From NCBI RefSeq assembly GCF_006715485.1, contig NZ_VFNH01000004.1, positions 496,001-560,000 on the forward strand: 64,000 bases of DNA, written 5' to 3'. Positions within the stretch are counted from its first letter, which is position 1. Each line of letters begins with the position of its first letter. The notes under the pieces were generated by a model. That model was not told the DNA's origin and did no database searches. It saw only the letters and a program-made list of their open reading frames with translations. This DNA is from Herbaspirillum sp. SJZ107. GTDB lineage: Bacteria; Pseudomonadota; Gammaproteobacteria; Burkholderiales; Burkholderiaceae_D. The position numbers and the translations under genes were made by a program. This document shows, in pieces, positions 35,494 through 44,788 of the stretch.

Positions 35494-36629
35494 ATGCTCC
35501 GGATCGAATGCGTTGCGAAAAACGCGTGATTATCGCCCGTCTTCTAGATTCGGCGTTGCAGCACCAATGGCATCTTCTCGAGGAGACGTTGCAAAGGGGG
35601 CAACCACCGACCAGCGAGAATGCCGAGGCCATAGAACGAGTTTCCAAGTTGATGGGCCTGGTTCCAAAGCCGAGCAGCTTCCGCCGTCGGGTGGATGTCA
35701 TTGTTCTGGCTATTTTGAGCCTATCGATTTTGGCGTGTACGCTGATTCGATTGCCATCAACTTCTGTCGACTTGGACGTTCTCGTGAGCGGAGTCCGGAT
35801 CGATCTTGCGGGCCAACACACTGAGTTACTCATTCCCGGAGAGCTTGGTGAAATGCTCATGTTGAGCCAGGTCCGCATCGCGCAAGCGGAACAAATCCTT
35901 CCACCGCTTGTCTCTAATGAGGCAATTGTCGAACTGCGGCAACTTGCGGTGCCGGCTGATAAGAAGGATGGGACTGGTAGTACGAATACCTTTCCAGTAC
36001 GTTTGCAGGTAATCGCGATCCCAGCAAACGCCCCTGTCACGATGACAATGGCGACGGCGTACGCGCTCAACCAACGTGGACTGAAGCTCGGTGCGCTAAG
36101 CACGAAGCCCACTAAAGCCCAGTTCGGCGAGGTCATCGAAGTCGAACCAAGGAACTTGGGCGCGAGCGCGCCGCGTCGCGCTATTCGACCAATCGTGGTG
36201 AGCGGAAGGGCTCTCTCGATGGACCTTTTTCCGGTCGATCCCACCCAATTGATGACCGTATTCCGTGACGTTCGCGTGTCCGCAATCAGGTTCGAGAATC
36301 TTGGCGAGTCGTCGGTCCACGGGGGACAGGTCGTAGTCCAGAGCGGCCCCACGCCAAGCATTACCGTGCAGCCAAGCGATCGCATCGATATACGCAGCAC
36401 GGCGCCAATGCTGCTGCGGGAGGTAACGTTCGACAAAACAGGCCTTCGCGTTAAGCTTACGGCCGCCGAAGCGACAGTCATCACGATGGGGGGCGGGAAT
36501 CCTCGAAACCTGATGCCCACCATGTTCGACTGGCTTCGATTTCGATGGCCGACTCAGCTTTGGGGAACGATCAGCGCCATTGTGGCGATATGGTTCGCAG
36601 CGCGGCAGTGGTGGAGGCCTGATCAATGA
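35490..36629 (+). CDS. Two-TM membrane protein of the trypsin-WD40 operon
   Basis: 379 residues. A cytoplasmic N-terminal helical part (about 1-65) is followed by TM1 (about 68-88, VIVLAILSLSILACTLI), a large beta-rich domain of about 260 residues, and a C-terminal TM2 (about 355-375, LWGTISAIVAIWFAA). The topology places the central domain in the periplasm. No family was recognised. It overlaps both neighbours by 4 bp. It may anchor or sense for the secreted protease-WD40 protein. Confidence 0.75.
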   Translation: MNAPDRMRCEKRVIIARLLDSALQHQWHLLEETLQRGQPPTSENAEAIERVSKLMGLVPKPSSFRRRVDVIVLAILSLSILACTLIRLPSTSVDLDVLVSGVRIDLAGQHTELLIPGELGEMLMLSQVRIAQAEQILPPLVSNEAIVELRQLAVPADKKDGTGSTNTFPVRLQVIAIPANAPVTMTMATAYALNQRGLKLGALSTKPTKAQFGEVIEVEPRNLGASAPRRAIRPIVVSGRALSMDLFPVDPTQLMTVFRDVRVSAIRFENLGESSVHGGQVVVQSGPTPSITVQPSDRIDIRSTAPMLLREVTFDKTGLRVKLTAAEATVITMGGGNPRNLMPTMFDWLRFRWPTQLWGTISAIVAIWFAARQWWRPDQ

Positions 36630-39600
36630 ACATTGCCTTTGTCGAGCGTGCGCTCGCATGGGGTCGTATTCTGCTACGAATCGCTGTGCTTATAGGTATG
36701 GTGAGCGCTAGCGTCAGCGCGCGAGCCCAGCTGCTCCCATCCCAGGCCGCCGGTCCAGCGCGCTCCCAGGTCGTCATGTTGCAAGTAAATCGCACGTTCG
36801 GGGCCGGAGTGATCGTTGGCTCGGACACGGACTACATCTATGTCGCGACGGCCGCTCATATTTCCGATCTCACAAAACGGCCCAGGCCACAGGCAAGAGT
36901 CAAGTTTGACGATGCATCGGATATTTGGCGCTCCGGTGAGTTCATGGAGCCGTTTGAGGAGGAGGAGCGCGGAGATTTGGCTGTCGTGATCGTCAAAATG
37001 GACGACGGCCTTCGGAACTTTTTAAACGGCCTCGACTTTGCAATGCTTTCGCCCGTTCCATTGCCGCCGTCGGATTCGCCCGTCACGAGTATCGGCTATT
37101 CCGGTGGAAGCCCTTGGACCAGGGGCCGGAACGAAACACTTTTGCCGACTGAACGAGAAACGTTACGGATTACGTCAGACGTGCTTGAAGGCCAATCTGG
37201 CGGGGCGGTCTATAACGAAGCTTGGGAATTGATCGGTATGACAATGTATCGCGACGTCGCCGGTCCCATTGTGTACGCGCGTCCCATCTCGTCGGTATTG
37301 AGATCACTGCAGGGCTGGGGGGTGCCGGTGCGCCTGACCTCCCGACCTGAGGCGGCAAGAGTGAAGGGTGCGGATGAAATCGCACGTGAAAATGAACAGC
37401 GCGCGCAGCGCGCGGTGCGACGAAATCTGGCGGCACGTTTGGCATCGCAGTCTGATCAGGTACGCCAAAGTAGCCCCATCCGTGCAATGCTTCTGGCCGC
37501 CGAAGCGCTACGTGCGACCCAGCAAGACGGAATCGTCACCAACGTAGCGCGCGAAGCGATCGCCAAGAGCTTGGGTGGTGTAGGTGGCGTCGGACTAAAC
37601 GGTCATTCTGAAACCGTCTTCTCCGCCACATTCAACAGTGACGATACGTTGCTTGCAACCGCTTCGCGAGACGGTGCGATACGTGTGTGGGACATTGCAA
37701 ATCCCAGAGCACCGAAATGCATCAAGATACTGATGGAACCAGGACAGAGTGATCATCTCGTGTCGCATCACATGACGTTCGATAAGCAGTCTGCTGCTTT
37801 GATCACCCTTGCACAAAGTGGCGGTTTGCTTGCAGAGAAAGAGCGTCTGTCATCACCGAAGATCTGGTCTCTCGACACTCCCGAGATCAGCCCCGCGCCA
37901 AGGTGGTTAATCAATGATCATGCCGCATCGAAAGCAATGGCCACATCTCACAAGCGGGACTATATTGCGGTGGCCACAGTAAGCAACCGTGTCATTTTGT
38001 ATTCAACCGCACAGAAGCAAGGCAAGGTGCAGCGAACGCTATCGATCCCACCGGGTTTCGATATTCGACATCTTGTTTTCTCTCGCGACGACAGCGTTCT
38101 GCTGGGGGGCACTGATAACGCGCGAGTAGTGATTTGGAACCTTCGGACAGGTGATGGTGCACCCAGTGCCGCGTTTGACACTGGGCACGTAAATCAAATG
38201 CCGTTCGAAGACGACAGCAGGCCGACCATAGACCTCCTTGACATCAGCGACGACCACGTACTACTCGTCACGGGCAGCTCGCACTGGCGACTGGAAGGGC
38301 GCTTCGGCGATCCATCGCTACGGATATGGCGTTTGGACGGACTAGCCCCGACCGGTGCTCCTTGGGTGGTCGACCAGGCGGGAAACGAGGTTAACAAATT
38401 TGTCCTCGACGCGTTTTTCTACGAAAAGTCGCATCTGGTGGTGGGGGTGACTCCGGGCGGTTCTCATAATGTCTGGGATCCGGCCCGGGGTCGCTTCGAC
38501 GGCATTATGGGCAGCGACATTCCTTCGAGTCGGCTGCAAGGTGGCGAACATCTCCAGGAGGCCATCCATTCGCGCAATCGAGAGGTCCTCACCTTGAGCC
38601 GAGGCAGGTCGGTGGACGTGCTTCGAACTGGTTCGCTAAAGGGCGGGAAAATGGATCAGATGATCCACTTCTCTGGCCTTGACGGATACGTCGATGTGAT
38701 CGCATTGAGCGATTCCGCCAGATTTCTGTTTGCAGGATCCAGCGATGGCGGTGCAAGACTATGGGATTTGAAGCGTGCGGATCCTCTTGGGCAACCGTCA
38801 TCGCTCGATGTAAATCCTTATTCGAATGCGATTGCGCTTGGGTTGTCCGACAGTGGGCATATTGCGATTACGCTGAGGGGGGCGTCCCTAGAATTCTGGA
38901 ACATCCAAGACCTGGAAAAACCACGGCTACTTTATGCTCAAGAAATAGACTTGGAACGATTTGGGGACTGCATTGTCTGCAGTCTGGTGCTGTCGCCCGA
39001 CGAGCGGTGGGTTGCTATTCAAGACAAGGAAAAAGACCGTTCCCTCGTGATCGAGATCGTCCCCGGCTCGGGGACGCCAAAAAGATTTCTGGTCGCCTCG
39101 AGAACATGGACAAATACGAAGGAAATAGTATTCAGTCCGGATAGCAGATTCCTGTTCGTCGATGAAGCCAATAACGTTACGGTTGTCTACGACCTGCACG
39201 CGCAGTCGCCGACCCGCGCCGTGGTTCTCGACTCTGGGTCGTATGCCAGCCCCATCTTTTCGTCCGACGGCAAGTGGGTTCTGTTTCGGCGATTCGTTAA
39301 CGAATATCACGACCCGATAGGGCGTGAGCGAGTTGTCGGCTTTCTAGCGCCTACAAATGCTGTTCGCGATGCGCGGCAACGATTGCCGATATCGGGCTTT
39401 GCTACCTCGATTGGCGAGGCGGCATTTTCTCCAGACGGGCGATGGCTGGCCCTCTCAGGGAAGATGAGTTTTCCTGAACGCCAGCGTGATGACCGTCGTG
39501 TTCAGGTACTACACCTCGTTGGCGATAGGTGGACGAAACATGCAGACCTGGAGCCCATCGAGTATGCAGCACAACTCCTCCGCTTTAGTCCCGATGGTCG

Positions 39601-40774
39601 CTGGCTGTTCACCGGCTCCGATGACGTGATGATCGGCGACCGCAATGTGTCTGCGAAGATTTGGGATCTGAAGGACACGTTGATCGCGGTCTCCCCTCAA
39701 ACGCTTCCGAATACCATTTGGAATCTCAAACTTGCCAAGTTCAGTCCTGATTCGAACTGGCTCGTCACTGTCTCCGGTGCAAACTCGTACGCGGATCTCT
39801 GGACCATCCGCAATAACAAGTGGGAGTTCGTGAGCAGGTTGGCCGGTCCGCTACCGCGCCTGAACAATCACTGGGCGGCGGTGTTTGGTCCCGATTCTAA
39901 AACGGTGGTGCTGTGGACGACTGACGATGCAACGCCGTTCTATTGGCGACTTGAAACGCAACACATTGTGGAATCCGGTAAGGCCATCCCTAATGGCGAT
40001 CGAGGTGTCGATCAGGTGCACATTTCTTCGAACGGACAGGTCCTGACCATTCTCAACTCAGGAGGACTACCAACCGAAACGGCGGGGACAGTTGGCTCCT
40101 ATGTAACGTATGTTGATCTTGTCACGTTTCCAGCTGAAGATTCTTACGCTACCGTACCGGCGAGCTCCAATGCAAATTCGCACGTTTACCGGGAAGATTT
40201 AGGCGTGGTCGTGACGGCGGGTAAATCGCTGGTGGTGTCTGTCGTCGATATGGGTAGTGCGATGCGGCGCTCAGCAGAAGTGGTAGGCCGGAACATGAGC
40301 TGGGACGAATGGGTCAAGGCCCGTATTGCTTCGCAATATCGACCGACGTATCCGACAGTAGGTATCGGGGCGGATGTTATCGTAAATGTGACGAAAGACT
40401 TCGAACGTTTGGACAAGGATGGCCGAGGCACGGAAGCCGACGGGTTGAAACGGGATTTGTTGATTTGGGCTCGGCAACTGGGCGACGCAAAAGCTTCCAA
40501 TAGTCTTGCCTGGGCATTGGCGACGGCGGGTGACCCTAGCGTTGCTCTTGATATCGTGGCTTGTTCTCTACGACTCGCTCCCGATAATCCGGACTACCAC
40601 GATACTCGTGGTGTGGCACTCGTGCTATTGAATCGTAACGAAGAGGCCATTGCCGAGTTCGAATATTTTGTCGAGCATGCGCAGGGTATTGAGCGATTTG
40701 CAAATATGATTCAAGTGCGTAGGCAATGGCTACAGAGGCTCCGGGCTGGTCAGGAACCATTCTTGTCCGATTAG
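36626..40774 (+). CDS. Secreted trypsin-like protease with WD40 and TPR-like domains
   Basis: 1382 residues. Signal peptide about 1-34 (ending SARAQ). A trypsin-fold protease follows (about 45-235) with a full triad: His78 (VATAAHIS), Asp117 (RGDLAVVIV), Ser191 (EGQSGGAVYN). Then comes an Arg/Glu-rich helical linker (about 245-315) whose IRAMLLAAEALRAT resembles the linker before WD40 tails of bacterial NTPase-WD40 proteins. The WD40-type repeats run from about 325 (FNSDDTLLATASRDGAIRVW) to about 1230, e.g. FSPDGRWLALSG and FSPDGRWLFTGSDD. TPR-like helices occupy about 1300-1360 (LRLAPDNPDYHDTRGVALVL). Last gene of a three-gene overlapping operon. Role unknown; a sensor-triggered periplasmic protease is inferred. 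Confidence 0.85.
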   Translation: MNIAFVERALAWGRILLRIAVLIGMVSASVSARAQLLPSQAAGPARSQVVMLQVNRTFGAGVIVGSDTDYIYVATAAHISDLTKRPRPQARVKFDDASDIWRSGEFMEPFEEEERGDLAVVIVKMDDGLRNFLNGLDFAMLSPVPLPPSDSPVTSIGYSGGSPWTRGRNETLLPTERETLRITSDVLEGQSGGAVYNEAWELIGMTMYRDVAGPIVYARPISSVLRSLQGWGVPVRLTSRPEAARVKGADEIARENEQRAQRAVRRNLAARLASQSDQVRQSSPIRAMLLAAEALRATQQDGIVTNVAREAIAKSLGGVGGVGLNGHSETVFSATFNSDDTLLATASRDGAIRVWDIANPRAPKCIKILMEPGQSDHLVSHHMTFDKQSAALITLAQSGGLLAEKERLSSPKIWSLDTPEISPAPRWLINDHAASKAMATSHKRDYIAVATVSNRVILYSTAQKQGKVQRTLSIPPGFDIRHLVFSRDDSVLLGGTDNARVVIWNLRTGDGAPSAAFDTGHVNQMPFEDDSRPTIDLLDISDDHVLLVTGSSHWRLEGRFGDPSLRIWRLDGLAPTGAPWVVDQAGNEVNKFVLDAFFYEKSHLVVGVTPGGSHNVWDPARGRFDGIMGSDIPSSRLQGGEHLQEAIHSRNREVLTLSRGRSVDVLRTGSLKGGKMDQMIHFSGLDGYVDVIALSDSARFLFAGSSDGGARLWDLKRADPLGQPSSLDVNPYSNAIALGLSDSGHIAITLRGASLEFWNIQDLEKPRLLYAQEIDLERFGDCIVCSLVLSPDERWVAIQDKEKDRSLVIEIVPGSGTPKRFLVASRTWTNTKEIVFSPDSRFLFVDEANNVTVVYDLHAQSPTRAVVLDSGSYASPIFSSDGKWVLFRRFVNEYHDPIGRERVVGFLAPTNAVRDARQRLPISGFATSIGEAAFSPDGRWLALSGKMSFPERQRDDRRVQVLHLVGDRWTKHADLEPIEYAAQLLRFSPDGRWLFTGSDDVMIGDRNVSAKIWDLKDTLIAVSPQTLPNTIWNLKLAKFSPDSNWLVTVSGANSYADLWTIRNNKWEFVSRLAGPLPRLNNHWAAVFGPDSKTVVLWTTDDATPFYWRLETQHIVESGKAIPNGDRGVDQVHISSNGQVLTILNSGGLPTETAGTVGSYVTYVDLVTFPAEDSYATVPASSNANSHVYREDLGVVVTAGKSLVVSVVDMGSAMRRSAEVVGRNMSWDEWVKARIASQYRPTYPTVGIGADVIVNVTKDFERLDKDGRGTEADGLKRDLLIWARQLGDAKASNSLAWALATAGDPSVALDIVACSLRLAPDNPDYHDTRGVALVLLNRNEEAIAEFEYFVEHAQGIERFANMIQVRRQWLQRLRAGQEPFLSD

Positions 40775-41127
40775 CAATATTCGCTATCCGGTAGGTGCGA
40801 CCGAACACTGTTTGTCATGTCCAATTGCCTGGATCGCGGTGAGAGTCCGCCAATAGGAGATAGGAGCCGGCTTTTCATGGCAAGGAAGTGAGTGTTGGCT
40901 ATCAATTTCATGGCGATGCAAGGGTAACTGCCAGGACAACGCGGCCATGGAAGCTTCTTCGCCATGCTCAAGCCCGAGTTCCTTTACCTGAACAAATTCG
41001 ATTCCGCGGATGAATGACAGCCTGGCTCGAGGTCGAGAGCGACGTCATGCGCATAGCCTGCGTGAAATGCCGTCCGAACCGTCCCACTGCGCACTGGTCA
41101 AAGCCTGATTTTCCAAAGAGGACGATC
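40775..41127. other. 353-bp gap without a supported gene
   Basis: Only short overlapping frames are present. The last bases (AAAGAGGAC) are the ribosome site of the patatin gene. Confidence 0.5.
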
Positions 41128-42795
41128 ATGGCCATCAAGAACATTGCAATCGCCTGCCAGGGCGGGGGCAGCCACGCGGCGTACACGGCGGGTGCGCTGC
41201 CGGTGCTGCTGCCCCGCTTCGACAACGTCCTCATTGCGCGCTCCGGCGCCAAGCAAACCATCCGGGAAGAGGGCGGCGAACACCTAAACCTGGCCGGCAT
41301 CAGCGGTACCTCGGGTGGCGCGATCAGTGCGCTGCTGGCCTGGTTCGGTTACGTGACCGGGGGACCGAAGGCCGCGCAGGACCGGCTCGACGCGTTCTGG
41401 GATGCGAACTGTGCGTACCAGCCGGGCGAACGCATGCTCAACGAGATGACGCAGTGGACGGGGCGCATGATGAGCATCGATCTGAAGTTCAGCCCTTATC
41501 TGCCGCCACTGCGCGATATCGAACGCTTCGCCACCGGCACCTGGCCGTGGATGACGAAACTGTGGCCGCCCTTGGGCAACTGGATCCGCGACCACTATTT
41601 CCAGTTGCGCGAAACGGTGGCACCCCACGTGGATTTCGAAGTCGTCGGCGCGATCGGCGATTTCTGCAGCATCCCGCAAGAGGTGAAACGCTGGCAGTCC
41701 TGCGACCTGGAGGCAAGGATGGCCGACGCCGCGCAGCCGGCGCATGCTGGCATACGCACGAAGCGTCATGCGATCGAAGAGAGGATCCGCGCGAAAATGG
41801 AGACCACGCACCGCCTGGTGGCGTGGATTGCCCGCCACGAGCTGGAACCGGACTGCGCGTTGCGCGCCGCCTTCGACGCCTGGAACGTGCCACAGTACAG
41901 CTTCGAGTACGCCTCGCTCGACCGGCTGGCCGCGGCGGTGCAGGATGTCAGCTACACGATCCCGCAGCTCCTGATCGGCGCCGTCGACATCGACAGTGGC
42001 GCCTTCATCGCCTTCAGCTCGGAACGTTCGCCGGAGGAGGCCGGGGTGACGCTCGACGCGGTCGTCGCCTCGGCTTGCCTGCCGTGGGTGTTCAAGGCAC
42101 AGGAGATCGCCTGCGTCGACCCGGATACCGAGGAAGTGCGTACCACCGCCTGCTGGGACGGCCTGTTCTCGCAGAATCCACCGATCAAGAACTTCATCTC
42201 CCATATCGGCGATCCCGCCAAGAAGCCCAACGGACTGTGGATCCTGCAGATCAACCAGGACAAATCCGATTTCAGCAAGCGCATTGCGGACGTCAACGAC
42301 ACCTATCGCTATGGAAGCGAACTCTGGCACAGGCGCGACACGCTGTCGGGCAACCTGTCGCTGAACCAGGAAATTTCCTTCATCGAAGCGATCAACCGCC
42401 GGCTGGACGACCCCTATCAGCCCGGGCGCGCGCAGGACAAGCCGGTCGAAATGGCGCGCATTGTCATGGATGCGGAAGCGGTCAGCGCCGCCTCGGGACG
42501 CGACCTCGGTATCTTTTCGAAATTCGACCGCGACCCGGTATTGAAAAAAATGCACTGGTCGAGCATGGGCGCGTGCAGGCCACGAATTTCCTGGCATTGC
42601 GCGCCGACCGCGATGCCGTATTCGGCGACCTGGCGCGTGCGCTGGAGAGAATCGGCGCGCGTCCTGGCCGGGGGCGGGCGAGGGCGGCGAACTGGCGGTC
42701 CGGGCAAATCTTCGGCGGCATGCTGTCTCCGGACGTGCTCACGCTCGACCGTGCACCGGGCCTGCATCACGACGGCGTCCCGGAGGCCGCCTTGA
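41128..42795 (+). CDS. Patatin-like phospholipase (C terminus frameshifted)
   Basis: Patatin-family serine lipase. The oxyanion glycines are in CQGGGSHAAYTAG (residues 10-22), the nucleophile is Ser62 in GISGTSGG, and the dyad aspartate is Asp344 in CWDGLF. Cytoplasmic, no signal peptide. The ATG at 41128 follows AGAGGA; the open frame extends to 41014. The catalytic domain is complete, but at an A7 tract (42544-42550) the protein-like sequence moves to another frame that continues to 43031; in the original frame the last 85 or so residues are Arg/Ser/Ala-rich noise. Either a recent mutation, a sequencing error, or slippage at the tract. It lies between element B and element C. Confidence 0.85.
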   Translation: MAIKNIAIACQGGGSHAAYTAGALPVLLPRFDNVLIARSGAKQTIREEGGEHLNLAGISGTSGGAISALLAWFGYVTGGPKAAQDRLDAFWDANCAYQPGERMLNEMTQWTGRMMSIDLKFSPYLPPLRDIERFATGTWPWMTKLWPPLGNWIRDHYFQLRETVAPHVDFEVVGAIGDFCSIPQEVKRWQSCDLEARMADAAQPAHAGIRTKRHAIEERIRAKMETTHRLVAWIARHELEPDCALRAAFDAWNVPQYSFEYASLDRLAAAVQDVSYTIPQLLIGAVDIDSGAFIAFSSERSPEEAGVTLDAVVASACLPWVFKAQEIACVDPDTEEVRTTACWDGLFSQNPPIKNFISHIGDPAKKPNGLWILQINQDKSDFSKRIADVNDTYRYGSELWHRRDTLSGNLSLNQEISFIEAINRRLDDPYQPGRAQDKPVEMARIVMDAEAVSAASGRDLGIFSKFDRDPVLKKMHWSSMGACRPRISWHCAPTAMPYSATWRVRWRESARVLAGGGRGRRTGGPGKSSAACCLRTCSRSTVHRACITTASRRPP

Positions 42796-43031
42796 CCTGG
42801 CACGTGAGCGATGCGGTCGTTGACGGCCGTGTCGTGGGCATGCGGGGCCGCACCGAGCTGCGGACCGAGGGAGACGGCTGGCGACTGGGTGAAACGCGGC
42901 TGTTCGAAGTGTGGCGGAAGGAGGCGCCGGTCGTGAAGCGGCCGGTACGCGCGACCCGGGAGCAGGCGCCGCTGCCGGCCGGGGCCGAGCGGCGTCATAC
43001 GGCGACAGCGCGGCGGTCGAGCCTGCACTAG
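42551..43031 (+). pseudogene. Displaced C-terminal part of the patatin protein
   Basis: In the frame entered after the A7 tract: ALVEHGRVQATNFLALRADR, DAVFGDLARALERIGARPG, then DVLTLDRAPGL and ALTWHVSDAVVDGRVVGMRG, then a basic tail and stop at 43031. This is natural-looking protein and would follow on from FDRDPVLK in the main frame if one A were added or two removed. Its last third resembles a small beta-domain of unknown type. Confidence 0.7.
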
Positions 43032-43120
43032 GATGGCGTCCCGGTGCTCGTCCCGCTGCTGTCATCTGCGGGCTGGTGGCCCCGATTCATGCGCGCTGCT
43101 CCCACGGGCATGTGGGCGGC

Positions 43121-43200
43121 ATGGTATCGCTCGTGGTATTGCTCACGCAGGACTAATAGATTCCTAACGGTTTCAGTAGGTTACCTGAACGATTAATAAT
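43121..43200 (+). promoter_or_regulatory. Conserved promoter element, copy C
   Basis: ATGGTATCG at 43121 and GTGGTA at 43133 (12-bp step), TTCAGT at 43172-43177 (51 bp from the first repeat), 17 bp, and AATAAT at 43195-43200. Same spacing as copies A and B. Confidence 0.55.
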
Positions 43201-43290
43201 CGAGTGGGAGTAATTGAATTGCAGATGTGAACTGAAGTCAAACGAACTTCTAAGGCCGTTGATCATTACCGATGATCAACGGCCTTTTAT
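43201..43290 (+). ncRNA. Candidate small RNA, copy C
   Basis: GAGTGGGAGTAA (43202-43213), a short hairpin (GAAGT 43234-43238 with ACTTC 43246-43250), and a very strong terminator at 43252-43289. Part of the terminator (GCCGTTGATCATT) is also found in copy A (about 17711-17723), there no longer as the terminator, which points to common descent. Confidence 0.5.
43252..43289 (+). terminator. Rho-independent terminator
   Basis: A 15-bp perfect stem, AAGGCCGTTGATCAT with ATGATCAACGGCCTT, followed by TTATTATT. It ends candidate RNA C. Confidence 0.85.
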
Positions 43291-43296
43291 TATTCT

Positions 43297-43630
43297 GCAA
43301 ATGCGTAACACCGTAGGCACTTAAAGGCGTGTATCAGGAGCCCTAGGATAATGCTAGCTAGCACATGCCTAACAACGCCTCTCATAAGATTAGTGCCTAC
43401 GATCCAATAATCTTGTATTCAAGAACGAGTATATTTGCTTCCGATGGCAGCTGTAAAGATGGTCAAATATGACTTGACTAAGCAGTAAACTTTTATGTTT
43501 GCCTTAATCGTAAATTTGATGAGCAAATTACTTAGTTAGTAATCACTTCGGTTAGCTAGATAATCGTAACATATGAATGACTTGCAGTCAGGCTGAGGCC
43601 GACAGCCACCTAGGCAAGAATTAAACTTTT
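43297..43630. other. 334-bp AT-rich gap
   Basis: No gene or clear motif was seen. The base composition drops sharply here compared with the region to the left, marking the start of the AT-rich defence-type locus. Confidence 0.5.
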
Positions 43631-44788
43631 TCAGGCTGGCGTTATCTTAGCCAATAGAGCATATGTGTCTAAAGGAGTAAAATTTTTCTTTTCCAATCTT
43701 AATAAATTTCCGATAAATTCTTTCGATTGCATGTAAGTTAGATTAAATCGAGTGTGCAGGAAATTAGAATAGCTGTTAATCTTTTCTAAATCATCCTGAT
43801 TCCGCAAATCAATATGTATGAAATCACTCATGGTCAATGTCAAAATTTCGATTCTTCGGTAATCGACCTGAGGGATAATGAACGCAGGGACGAAAGTGTC
43901 TGTATCCTTTAGCGAAGACAAGAGTCCTGTATATATTTCTACTAGTTGGGATATGAGTTTCAAATGGTCAATCCAGGTTCCACTTTGCTTTGGTTTATTT
44001 TCCAACAAAATGTGCTGAGCACCGCCGACAATGATGCTTATGCTTGGGCCGCGATGTATTCCTAGGTTGTGAACCGTATTGCGTAACTTCGAGATGAAGT
44101 CAACAATTTCACGATCTTCCGCTATATTTCTGGGGTATATTTCTTGATCTATCGACTTTAATATCCCGTTTAGCTTATCCGGGAATGAGACAAATCTTCC
44201 AGGCTGGGATAACATTTTCTGTGTGGCTTTTGCTAGTTTCTCTTCATCTGGTGATTTTGCGTATTTTTGGAATTCTTTCGATATTTTTTCTATTCTGCGG
44301 TCGATAAGCGCAACCTGATAATCTACACAGATGTGTTCGTATAGCCGATTAATCCAAAACTCGAAAGTTGAAAAGGCCGAGACAGTAAAATCCAAAATTA
44401 AACTTGCAAGGACTTCATTGTACTGATAAACGAATAGGTATTCTAAATCTTGAAAATGCCGTGCTGATCTAGGAGGGTTTAATGGCTCACTAGGTTCAGT
44501 GCTTGAGGCTGCACTCTTCGATTCTAAAGCTTGGCTGATAACAGAGCGCAAGGCATCCCGACCACCTGCGTTACTAATTTCTTCGTTTATCAAAAAAAAT
44601 AAGGGAAGGTCGCAAACGTCTCTAAAGCTCGAATATATGGATCGATAATAAAGAAAGTCAAATTTGTTACAATTAGTGTTATAAAAATCTTCGCCGAGAA
44701 TTCTTTTTTCAAAAAAATAACATTCATCTTTTATTTCTAAAAGCGCCGAGATAACGGCGCAATTGTTCTCATCGAATTTATTTTGCAT
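43631..44788 (-). CDS. Hypothetical protein, possible HEPN-type domain
   Basis: 385 residues, AT-rich coding sequence unlike the surrounding GC-rich genes. All-helical and charged, with no signal peptide. The segment VDFISKLRNTVHNLGIH (about 229-245) has an Arg-Asn-x-x-His arrangement reminiscent of the RNase motif of HEPN proteins, but the spacing is shorter than the usual R-x4-6-H, so the assignment is weak. It is on the same strand as the OLD-like gene and 353 bp downstream of it; the pair could form one defence locus. Alternative: an unrelated abortive-infection-type helical protein. Confidence 0.6.
   Translation of the reverse strand: MQNKFDENNCAVISALLEIKDECYFFEKRILGEDFYNTNCNKFDFLYYRSIYSSFRDVCDLPLFFLINEEISNAGGRDALRSVISQALESKSAASSTEPSEPLNPPRSARHFQDLEYLFVYQYNEVLASLILDFTVSAFSTFEFWINRLYEHICVDYQVALIDRRIEKISKEFQKYAKSPDEEKLAKATQKMLSQPGRFVSFPDKLNGILKSIDQEIYPRNIAEDREIVDFISKLRNTVHNLGIHRGPSISIIVGGAQHILLENKPKQSGTWIDHLKLISQLVEIYTGLLSSLKDTDTFVPAFIIPQVDYRRIEILTLTMSDFIHIDLRNQDDLEKINSYSNFLHTRFNLTYMQSKEFIGNLLRLEKKNFTPLDTYALLAKITPA

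Noticed and set aside
42543..42552. Programmed -1 ribosomal frameshift at the A7 tract of the patatin gene
   Set aside because: The zero-frame phase is TTG AAA AAA ATG, so the X XXY YYZ heptamer is not in phase, and I see no strong downstream hairpin. Slippage of the polymerase or a plain mutation is more likely.
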